A stretch of 31,508 bases of DNA from a virus. The translations under genes were made by a program, and so were the position numbers. This document shows, piece by piece, positions 5,898 through 12,369 of the stretch; the first letter of the stretch is position 1; each line of letters begins with the position of its first letter. The stretch lies in IMG/VR virus record IMGVR_UViG_3300039018_000304, positions 1 through 31,508 of that record. One strand, 5' to 3'. The notes beneath the pieces are model-generated. The model did not search any database. It was not told the DNA's origin and was given only the letters and a program-made list of their open reading frames with translations.

Positions 5898-6698
5898 ATG
5901 TTAAAAGTAATCTTACTGTCGTTTATTTTTGCTACTCAACTATTTGCTCAAGAGACTATTGAAACGGTTGAAACCGTCGCAGGCATCAAAGGCACCGGCT
6001 ACCTCGGATGGAAGTCTTTAGAAAACAAACTCACAGCAAAAAGAGAACCGCCGCAAGCAGGCCATGTAATTGTGCCCGCGTCATTTGACTGGCGAGTGGC
6101 TGGCGTTACGTCTCCAATCAAAGATCAAAAAGCCTGCGGCTCATGTTGGGCTTTTGGATTCACTGCTAGCCTAGAGTCTGTTGCAGCTATTTTTGGCGAA
6201 AAATCTGGATTAGATTTGTCTGAGCAAGAATTAGTTAGCTGTGATTATGATGCCCTTGGATGCAATGGCGGATATATGGAGTCGGCTAGTTACGTGGTTG
6301 AAAAAGGCCAAGGGCTTGAAAAAGACTTTCCATACACCGCAAGAGGCAGCGCACGCTGTCGCAAAATAGACAATGCAGTAAAGCCGCAAAGCTATACTTT
6401 GCTCGGAACATCCCGCAAATCACCAACAACTGACGAAATAAAACAAGCTCTTATTGAGCATGGCCCTTTATTTGTTACCGTAGCAGCTGGCGGATCCGGT
6501 TGGTCTGGAGCAACTGGAGAAGTTAAAGGTTGCCGCAACCGTGGAACAAATCACATTGTAAACATTGTTGGTTATACTGAAGATGGGAAATGGATTATGA
6601 GAAATAGTTGGGGAAGCACTTGGGGAGACAAGGGCTATTCGCTTATTAAGTTTGGCTGTGATAAAATTGGCGAGGAGGCTGGATATTTCAGCCTTTAA
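5898..6698 (+). CDS. Secreted papain-family (C1A) cysteine protease
   Basis: A 266-residue protein with all papain hallmarks. Oxyanion Gln77 and nucleophile Cys83 lie in KDQKACGSCWAF, His219 in TNHIV, and Asn236 in RNSWGSTWGDKGY. LSEQELVSC and GCNGG are also present. Cys80, 115, 122 and 154 match the two conserved papain disulfides (80-122 and 115-154). A signal peptide (residues 1-18, ending LFA before QE) sends it to the periplasm or beyond, consistent with disulfides. Only about 42 residues separate it from the mature domain, too short for a full inhibitory propeptide. Start at 5898 follows CAGGAG. It is the last gene of the cassette and is followed by a strong terminator. C1A enzymes are rare in phages; its target is unknown. 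Confidence 0.92.
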   Translation: MLKVILLSFIFATQLFAQETIETVETVAGIKGTGYLGWKSLENKLTAKREPPQAGHVIVPASFDWRVAGVTSPIKDQKACGSCWAFGFTASLESVAAIFGEKSGLDLSEQELVSCDYDALGCNGGYMESASYVVEKGQGLEKDFPYTARGSARCRKIDNAVKPQSYTLLGTSRKSPTTDEIKQALIEHGPLFVTVAAGGSGWSGATGEVKGCRNRGTNHIVNIVGYTEDGKWIMRNSWGSTWGDKGYSLIKFGCDKIGEEAGYFSL

Positions 6699-6732
6699 TG
6701 ATTCTCCGAAAATCATGTGAAATTCCTCTTTG

Positions 6733-6767
6733 TAACCTCTGGTAATTACACCGGGGGTTATTTTTTT
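6733..6767 (+). terminator. Intrinsic terminator of the protease cassette
   Basis: TAACCTCTGGT (6733-6743) pairs over 11 bp with ACCGGGGGTTA (6750-6760), with two G-U pairs in the rightward RNA, a short loop and seven T at 6761-6767. It ends the rightward cassette 35 nt after the protease stop. Confidence 0.85.
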
Positions 6768-6771
6768 ACAG

Positions 6772-6793
6772 AAAAACCCCCTGTTATGGGGGC
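6772..6793 (-). terminator. Intrinsic terminator of the late operon
   Basis: In the leftward direction, CCCCC (complement of 6788-6792), loop of six, GGGGG (complement of 6777-6781), then five T. It lies 33 nt after the stop of the last late gene and directly beside the rightward terminator, so the two units are insulated from each other. Confidence 0.8.
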
Positions 6794-6825
6794 CTTCCTA
6801 GGCTCGAAAGCTCACTAGGCTAGTG

Positions 6826-7086
6826 TTATTGTACTTTACTAGCCGCTTTCAAAGCAACTTCGACAAGGGCAGCGACCAATAGCTTTACTTCATCAGAATC
6901 AAGCTCAGAAAGCTCATCTTTAACCATTTGCAAACTGCTTACGCAAAGTTTCAAATCAGCAACTACGCTAGGCAATACTTTCATATCTGACAGCGTAACT
7001 TGTCCATCTTCTAAAACTTTTTCAACACAATCAACTATGTCTGCTAGTGCTTTTACTACTGCTAAACTTTTTTCTACTCCGGCCAT
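6826..7086 (-). CDS. Small helical protein at the end of the late operon
   Basis: An 86-residue protein, almost entirely predicted helix, rich in Val, Ala, Leu, Asp and Ser (for example SLAVVKALADIVDCVEKVL). There is no obvious membrane segment because charges recur every few residues. The ribosome site AAAGGAG lies inside the stop region of the preceding holin-like gene, only 3 nt away, so they are coupled. Position after a holin-like gene suggests a lysis accessory or a minor structural role; neither can be shown. Confidence 0.55.
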   Translation of the reverse strand: MAGVEKSLAVVKALADIVDCVEKVLEDGQVTLSDMKVLPSVVADLKLCVSSLQMVKDELSELDSDEVKLLVAALVEVALKAASKVQ

Positions 7087-7089
7087 AAC

Positions 7090-7278
7090 TTAACTCCTTT
7101 TTTTTTTATTCTCAACCACTCGCAACCGTTGCTCATGATCCTTTACCTGTTCAATAATAACACCAATTTTAATATTTAATTCCTGCAAACTGCTGAGAGA
7201 ACTATATAAAATTTTAGCACAAAAACCGAGTGCACCAGCAATTGAAGCAAGCAATACTTGGCTTATTTGAACCTCCAT
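7090..7278 (-). CDS. Holin-like membrane protein with coiled coil
   Basis: A 62-residue protein with a hydrophobic segment at residues about 5-26 (ISQVLLASIAGALGFCAKIL), then a heptad-like stretch (LQELNIKIGVIIEQVKDHEQ) and a basic tail KKKR. One TM plus a coiled coil and charged C-terminus fits a small late holin or a holin-associated protein. It follows the preceding gene with no intergenic base and precedes the helical 86-residue protein by 3 nt. The 3' end contains an A10 run on its coding strand (7098-7107 complement), which also forms part of the next gene's ribosome site. Holin identity is by size and topology only. Confidence 0.6.
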   Translation of the reverse strand: MEVQISQVLLASIAGALGFCAKILYSSLSSLQELNIKIGVIIEQVKDHEQRLRVVENKKKRS

Positions 7279-7626
7279 TTAAGCACCCTTGCCATTGATA
7301 CGTAAAGTTACGCCAGCAACTCCAGTTGTGTTTGCCACAACAGCCCGGATGAATGGATAAGAAACATCGGCATAAGCCCAATTTAGAGTTGTCGCTCCTG
7401 TCCACGCTTGAGAGCTTGATGCAATATCAAACCAAGTTTTACTTGCAACGCTGGCAGGATCATTACTTTTTTGAAGCTTAATTGTTCCACTTGGAGAGCC
7501 TGAAACTACAGTAACAACAGCCGTAAGATCTAAACCATACATGTGCTGTACATCTTGCTGAGAACTTGTAAGGCCGGCACTTGTAACGCTTGCCGTGTCA
7601 ATTATTAGATCATTCAAAATACGCAT
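7279..7626 (-). CDS. Beta-rich minor structural protein
   Basis: A 115-residue strand-rich protein (VTVVSGSPSGTIKLQKSNDP, then TWFDI, then FIRAVVANTTGVAGVTLRINGKG split across strands). The pattern resembles small beta-sandwich decoration or tail-associated proteins of phages and the 122-residue protein encoded at 11963-12331. The start at 7626 is chosen because GGGAGGCTGATT precedes it; a longer version at 7656 would overlap the lipoprotein gene. It starts 2 nt after the lipoprotein stop. Exact role unknown. Confidence 0.6.
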   Translation of the reverse strand: MRILNDLIIDTASVTSAGLTSSQQDVQHMYGLDLTAVVTVVSGSPSGTIKLQKSNDPASVASKTWFDIASSSQAWTGATTLNWAYADVSYPFIRAVVANTTGVAGVTLRINGKGA

Positions 7627-7628
7627 AA

Positions 7629-8501
7629 TCAGCCTCCCTGCTGTCCGGCAATCCATGCCGTGATTAATAAGTCACTGCCGTCGTGTGTTTGATCTTTGTC
7701 GCAAGGCTCCCAATCCGAGCCGTAGTCTCTTTGCCATAGATATTCTTCGCAGCGATCTTTAGCAGTTGGCAGCCTGTCAGATGGAAACCATTTTTCTGTT
7801 AACAAAATGTCTATTGCTGGCTGTTGATTGCCATCCTTAAATTTATGATATAAGGCTTGAAATAAAGCGTTATTAGGACTTTCGTCTTTGTACTTTCTGA
7901 GCATTTCGTAATCAACAGAATCAATAGAATCATTAATCATTGATCGCGTTAAAAGTGACATGGCATCAAGATGCTTCTCAAATCCGGCTTTACCTGTAAT
8001 TTCAGCAAAGGGGGCTGTTGATTTTACAGGTATCATGCCTAGCAATTTTTGAAGCAAAAGTACCATAGAGGGTGTTAAAAACGTTCGAGATAGTGGCCCG
8101 CGTCCCATGACGTTGCCGTGTTCTTTGCCGTAATTGTAAATGTCTTTTAATTCTTGTTTTTCCCCGGATTGATATAGAAATGGCCACAGCATCATAAACA
8201 TGTCTTTAGAGATATCACTTGCGGACTTGCCTAAATCATAACAAGTGTGGCTTGGGTTCCTGTACCACCTTCCCGGCTCGCCTTCGGCTTGTTTGATATC
8301 AGCGTCAACACAGCCGCCACCAAGCTTACATAAAGCTGTGAACCCAAGAGAGTCGCATCCCTCTTGGTGAGCCCAACCTTTATGTAGGGATTTGTACAGG
8401 CTTACTTTTGCCGCAACTTCAGAAGACCGTTGTTTAGTCTCCTTTGCCTTTTGTTTTCCACAAGAGGCGATCAACAAAATTGTAAGAATGAAGTGCAACA
8501 T
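7629..8501 (-). CDS. Large phage-encoded lipoprotein
   Basis: A 290-residue protein with a lipoprotein signal: LTILLIASC puts the lipidated cysteine at residue 14 with I-A-S before it. The residue after Cys is Gly, not Asp, so by the usual enterobacterial rule it would go to the outer membrane. The mature part is globular, with six or more cysteines that may form disulfides and a C-terminal DGSDLLITAWIAGQQGG. No domain is recognised. It lies in the late operon right after the tail-fibre genes, preceded by AGAGGTAACT. It is far too large for a normal outer-membrane spanin; receptor masking, lysis or envelope remodelling are possibilities, none proven. Confidence 0.7.
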   Translation of the reverse strand: MLHFILTILLIASCGKQKAKETKQRSSEVAAKVSLYKSLHKGWAHQEGCDSLGFTALCKLGGGCVDADIKQAEGEPGRWYRNPSHTCYDLGKSASDISKDMFMMLWPFLYQSGEKQELKDIYNYGKEHGNVMGRGPLSRTFLTPSMVLLLQKLLGMIPVKSTAPFAEITGKAGFEKHLDAMSLLTRSMINDSIDSVDYEMLRKYKDESPNNALFQALYHKFKDGNQQPAIDILLTEKWFPSDRLPTAKDRCEEYLWQRDYGSDWEPCDKDQTHDGSDLLITAWIAGQQGG

Positions 8502-8504
8502 AGT

Positions 8505-8559
8505 TACCTCTTAGGCAATTCTAATTGAGACATGTGTACCTCTTAAGCAATTCGTATTG
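8505..8559 (-). repeat. Imperfect direct repeat, scar of a deleted gene end
   Basis: Two 23-nt copies at 8505-8527 and 8537-8559 match at 20 positions. On the minus strand both read ...I-R-I-A-stop followed by AAGAGGTA and an ATG. The second copy is the true C-terminus and ribosome site of the 677-residue fibre gene. The first lies between genes with synonymous codon changes (ATT AGA ATT GCC against ATA CGA ATT GCT). This looks like the remnant of a fibre gene 3' end. Confidence 0.55.
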
Positions 8560-10576
8560 CAGATAAAGCGCCCCAAACTTTGCTTGTCGCACCAATAGAT
8601 TGAGCATAAAGAGAAACCGTTTTATCAGAATCAGTAGAGGCAATAACCACAACTCTTGGAAGAAAAGTTGCAGCAGCACTACTGCCAGCCGGCAAAACCG
8701 CTAGATAAATAAAATCTTTTGCCCGAACCGAACCGGCAACACCCTTTGTGTAAAACTTTGATGATATTCCGGTACAAGACGCCGTTCCATCCATCTCGTT
8801 TGTTCCTGACACCGACCACACTCCCGTCGTCAATGTCAACGAAACAACTTGCGCATAAGATCCTGTTGTCACGCTTGCATTAGAAGATTGAGCTTCCAAA
8901 ACTTCCCCAATCATCCCCACTGGCACCGAAGTACCCGAGGTATCCCCAACTATATTTCTAGCTGACACAGGAAACCCTACGGCTGAGCCGCCTTGCACTT
9001 TTCTAACTCGCCATTTTGCATTTAAACTTGTAAATGAACCATTCCAGCCAGATGAAAAGCTTGTTTCAAATGTTGTGTAACGCCCAAAATAGACATCAAC
9101 GTCAGTACTATTTACAACTCTATAGCCAATTCCCTGACTTTCTGTTGTTAAATTTGAGTTATATCCCGGACGAATTGTGCCTATTGAAAATTTATTTCCA
9201 TCAGTGTGGACAAATGACTCCATGGGTCGCCAGCCAAATCCGTCAAATATTTCAATACTAATTCTATCTGTTTGTAAAATAGGCGTGGTAAATCTTACTC
9301 TCTTTTTTCTTAAATCAGTTAATGCCGTCGTTTGCAATATTCCAGTTGAACCAGAAACCCCGTATTCAAAGCTCGTAGTATCATCAGCATTTGTTGCACT
9401 TGAGTTACTTGCAAATTCCTCAATAGCACGATCAGCCGTTGTAGTTGTTCCAGATGCCCATTCTGATATTTCTACGCTTGCAAAAAAAGTTTCTTTTGTT
9501 GAGGATGCAAATCCGGTTCCTAATATTTTAGTTAGACCATTACTTGCGGAAGCCTGAACTCCGAAAGTAAAATATTGAACGCTTGGCTCTGTTAATACAT
9601 AATCGGCAAAGAATGTTGCACTTGAACCGGCCCGTATAGCATTTCCTGCTATTCTAATAGATGGAAATGCAACAGCAGTTAATCCTGATGGAAAACTTAC
9701 TCTTGCCTCAACAGCTGTGGTTGTTCCGGTTGTAAAGTTTCCGCGAACTTCAAGGTTATTACCAACGCGTCTATAATAAACTTCGCTTGATGTTACTGTG
9801 CCTAATCCCGTGTATGTGGGTGTATAGCTTTGCCATGCTGTTACAGCTGCGGCAGTTGCTAAAGACTGCGGCCCGACAACAAAGCTATCAAGGCGCAGCG
9901 AAGTGTTTGTAGCGTTTCGCAACCACCTTAAAGCGTATTTGTCTGTTGAAGTTGAGCCAGAAACAAAGAACCCGCGAAATGAAGCTGTAGAAGTTGGTAG
10001 CTGCGCTGAAAAAGGAGTAGTTGCCGAAGCAGTTCCTGCTACTAGAATACGCTCTTGAAGAACGTTACTAGTATTATATCGAACCACATAGCATTGAACG
10101 TCGTCAGCAGTAGAAACGCCGCTAAGATCAAATTGAACTAGCAAAGGCTTTCCAAGATCAGAGCCATCAAGAGTAAATAAAGGACTTTCTACATATTGAG
10201 CATTTGCTGTATATGCCACTAGGTAGTTAGTAGTTCCGCGCAATGTGCTGTTAGTGGATTGCGTAATAAGCGCAGTGCCGGTTGAAGTTGCCCATTTTGT
10301 TGGATCAGACCTTGTACTAGATGCAAGAGTATCTCCCGCAGCAGTAGTTGAAACAGTGCCTAGCAAATCAGCGGCAAATTGAGACGCCAAATAATTGACG
10401 CCAGCACTACCGTTTGATCCAAGAGGTGATTCTAAACCAGCCGAATCTTGAACCCAAAGTTTACCACTCCTGTTGATAACTCTGTTGGTTCCGGCTACAG
10501 TGGCAGCAATTGCCGTAACGCCTTGATCAACTAAAATCTCTGTTTCATTTCTTGGATTTTTACTTGTATAACTCAT
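8543..10576 (-). CDS. Tail fibre / receptor-binding protein
   Basis: A 677-residue protein, rich in Ser, Thr, Ala and Gly, almost all beta strand, no signal peptide. The first ~50 residues (MSYTSKNPRNETEILVDQ, RSGKLWVQDSAG) look like a virion-attachment region. Two internal parts look like jelly-roll carbohydrate-binding modules: residues about 85-235 (LDSFVVGP at the end) and about 245-375 (SYTPTYTGLG to VEISEW). This is typical of host-recognition fibres in which modules are swapped between phages. A GAGGAG ribosome site precedes it, and it lies in the late operon after another fibre gene. No enzymatic motif was seen. Confidence 0.75.
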   Translation of the reverse strand: MSYTSKNPRNETEILVDQGVTAIAATVAGTNRVINRSGKLWVQDSAGLESPLGSNGSAGVNYLASQFAADLLGTVSTTAAGDTLASSTRSDPTKWATSTGTALITQSTNSTLRGTTNYLVAYTANAQYVESPLFTLDGSDLGKPLLVQFDLSGVSTADDVQCYVVRYNTSNVLQERILVAGTASATTPFSAQLPTSTASFRGFFVSGSTSTDKYALRWLRNATNTSLRLDSFVVGPQSLATAAAVTAWQSYTPTYTGLGTVTSSEVYYRRVGNNLEVRGNFTTGTTTAVEARVSFPSGLTAVAFPSIRIAGNAIRAGSSATFFADYVLTEPSVQYFTFGVQASASNGLTKILGTGFASSTKETFFASVEISEWASGTTTTADRAIEEFASNSSATNADDTTSFEYGVSGSTGILQTTALTDLRKKRVRFTTPILQTDRISIEIFDGFGWRPMESFVHTDGNKFSIGTIRPGYNSNLTTESQGIGYRVVNSTDVDVYFGRYTTFETSFSSGWNGSFTSLNAKWRVRKVQGGSAVGFPVSARNIVGDTSGTSVPVGMIGEVLEAQSSNASVTTGSYAQVVSLTLTTGVWSVSGTNEMDGTASCTGISSKFYTKGVAGSVRAKDFIYLAVLPAGSSAAATFLPRVVVIASTDSDKTVSLYAQSIGATSKVWGALSAIRIA

Positions 10577-10593
10577 GTTCTCTCCTCGAGAAT

Positions 10594-10609
10594 GTGCCTT
10601 TCGGCATGT
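10594..10609 (-). other. Short GAAA-loop hairpin ahead of the fibre gene
   Basis: On the minus strand TGCC-GAAA-GGCA forms a 4-bp stem with a GNRA tetraloop just upstream of the ribosome site GAGGAG of the 677-residue fibre gene. It could stabilise or process late mRNA. It is short and may be chance. Confidence 0.25.
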
Positions 10610-10622
10610 AAATTAAAACAAC

Positions 10623-11966
10623 TTAACAAATATACCAGTCTGTTCCGTCCGTTACAAAACTCCACGAGCCTAAATCTTCTCGTAATAGATAACTTGCTGC
10701 GACAGTTTCTATCTTTTCAGACCCGGCTCTTAAAATTGTTATATTGTTTGCAGTCGATGTTCCTGTCTTGTCTTTGACAGTAATCAAAGCGCCAGCCACT
10801 GGACTTGGCAGCTGTAAAGACCTTGCGGCAGTTGTATCAACTAAATAAATACCGTAATTTGCTAAAGTAATGTTAGAGGAAACGCTGACAACGGTTTGCA
10901 CCGATGCTTTGCCAGTTATTTGCGTCTGGATTGCACTAGTCACGCCTGAGACATAGCCTAATTCTGTACTAGTCACAGTCGACGCTACAGGAATGCCGCT
11001 GGCGTCAGAAGCCAAGGCCCGGCTTGCTGTAATTGCCGTTGTTTCTACAATAGCGCCTGCACTTGAAATTATTACTCTGTTATTAGACAGAGCCGTCCCG
11101 CTATTAGTTCCACCTTTGGCAACGCTTAAAGTTGTAATAGTGGGCTCTTTACCGCTTATTTGCGTCTGGATTGCACTAGTCACGCCTGAGACATAGCCTA
11201 ATTCTGTACTAGTGACAGTTGAGGCTATCGGAATGCCAGATGCATTACTTTCTAATGCTCGGCTTGCTGTAATTGCTGCGGCTTCAACAATAGCCCCTGT
11301 GTTTGACACTATTACTCTATTATTAGACAGAGCCGTCCCGCTATTAGTCCCGCCTTTAGCAACAGACAAGGTAGTAATAGTAGGCTCTTTACCGCTTATT
11401 TGCGTCTGGATTGCGCTGGTTACACCCGAGACATAACCAAGCTCTGTATTAGTAACGGTTGAAGCTACAGGAATGCCAGATGCATCGCTTTCTAATGCTC
11501 GGCTGGCAGTAATTGCCGCAGCTTCAACGAGAGATCCTCCTAAGCTCTTTATTACACGCCCGTTTGACAATGCCGTACTACTATTTGTGCCGCCATTTGC
11601 AACGGGCAATATTCCAGACACCTGCGAAGTTAAAACAATTGGAACCCCAATTGCGACCCAAGCCGATCCACTCCAACGATATAAAGCATTTTCTGCAATT
11701 GCTAATCTAACTTCGCCGCTAACAACGCCGGAAGCTGGCAAAGCCGCTACACTTGCAACGGCATCTCCCCAATAAACAGAGCCGCCAGTCAAAACCCAAC
11801 TGGCACCATTCCACTCATAGAATTTATTTAAATCTAAAACGAGTCGAACCTCGCCAATAACAGCCCCGGAAGCTGGCAAAGACGCAACATTTGCAACGGC
11901 ATCGGCCCAATATGCTGACCCGCCCGTACCAGAGCCCCCTAAAACCGGATATTTAAAACTGCTCAT
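10623..11966 (-). CDS. Repetitive tail-fibre protein
   Basis: A 447-residue fibre built of modules. Residues 18-62 and 64-107 are two copies of a YWxDAVAxVAxLPASG ... W unit. Residues 120-199, 200-279 and 280-359 are three 80-residue repeats containing GGTNSxTALSN, ITASRALxSxASGIP and TELGYVSGVTSAIQTQI. Residues 360-447 are a C-terminal domain ending TDGTDWYIC. The GGTNSG / TELGYVSGVTSAIQTQ repeats are common in phage tail fibres. The start overlaps the preceding stop by 4 nt (ATGA). The C-terminal domain resembles that of the 215-residue protein at 20597-21244. Probably a trimeric fibre shaft plus tip, in the late operon. Confidence 0.8.
   Translation of the reverse strand: MSSFKYPVLGGSGTGGSAYWADAVANVASLPASGAVIGEVRLVLDLNKFYEWNGASWVLTGGSVYWGDAVASVAALPASGVVSGEVRLAIAENALYRWSGSAWVAIGVPIVLTSQVSGILPVANGGTNSSTALSNGRVIKSLGGSLVEAAAITASRALESDASGIPVASTVTNTELGYVSGVTSAIQTQISGKEPTITTLSVAKGGTNSGTALSNNRVIVSNTGAIVEAAAITASRALESNASGIPIASTVTSTELGYVSGVTSAIQTQISGKEPTITTLSVAKGGTNSGTALSNNRVIISSAGAIVETTAITASRALASDASGIPVASTVTSTELGYVSGVTSAIQTQITGKASVQTVVSVSSNITLANYGIYLVDTTAARSLQLPSPVAGALITVKDKTGTSTANNITILRAGSEKIETVAASYLLREDLGSWSFVTDGTDWYIC
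10890..11609 (-). repeat. Three tandem 240-bp repeats in the fibre gene
   Basis: Units at 11370-11609, 11130-11369 and 10890-11129, each exactly 80 codons. Parts of neighbouring units are almost identical at DNA level, for example the stretch after TTTGCGTCTGGATTGCACTA at about 10919 and 11159. Other parts have drifted synonymously, so the array is a mosaic shaped by recombination. Copy number could change between relatives. Confidence 0.85.
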
Positions 11967-12331
11967 ATTTGGTCACCAGACACCCATACCGTCACGTTGC
12001 CGTCAGTTGTGCCTACGCTTTTAGTAAAGAACATTCGTACTTGACCCGGCGGAAGCGTTACGTCCATTAAAAATTGTAAGTTAGTATTAGCGAGAGTTGG
12101 GACAGAGCTAAGAGTTAAAGTTGTCCAATCACTAAAATTATTTGCGTCTTTATAAGTACGAAATTGCACGCCAAAAATACCAGCGTTTGCTGTTACCGCC
12201 GCAGTTGAGCAATTAAAGCCAATATGTGTTGCAGTGGTAAGTGTTACGGGATCGCTGTTAAAAGAAGCGGAAAGCGCCTGCGCTGTTGCAAGTTTAAATG
12301 GCGGTATAACATTCTTACGTGATCCGGACAT
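11963..12331 (-). CDS. Beta-sandwich minor structural protein
   Basis: A 122-residue strand-rich protein (VTLTTATHIGFNCS, FGVQFRTYKDANNFSDW, GNVTVWVSGDQI). The layout fits small head-decoration or fibre-associated proteins and looks similar to the 115-residue protein at 7279-7626. A good AGAGGTAAGT ribosome site precedes it, and the stop overlaps the next fibre gene start. No signal or enzyme motif. It may be a chaperone or collar protein of the adjacent fibre. Confidence 0.6.
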   Translation of the reverse strand: MSGSRKNVIPPFKLATAQALSASFNSDPVTLTTATHIGFNCSTAAVTANAGIFGVQFRTYKDANNFSDWTTLTLSSVPTLANTNLQFLMDVTLPPGQVRMFFTKSVGTTDGNVTVWVSGDQI

Positions 12332-12369
12332 ACTTACCTCTTTGTAGATTTGGGATTATTGCCCCTAGT

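Noticed and set aside
6799-6823. CCTAG ... CTAGG inverted repeat after the late terminator
   Set aside because: Only 5 bp of stem with a 13-nt loop; not convincing next to the two strong terminators.
10890-11609. CRISPR array or diversity-generating retroelement variable region
   Set aside because: Repeats are 240 bp, contiguous, coding and in frame, with no spacers. No reverse transcriptase gene is present anywhere in the genome.
10993-11775. Long open frames on the plus strand across the repetitive fibre gene
   Set aside because: They are antisense to an Ala/Thr/Ser-rich coding region, have no ribosome sites and repeat with the 240-bp units; they follow from codon bias of the real gene.
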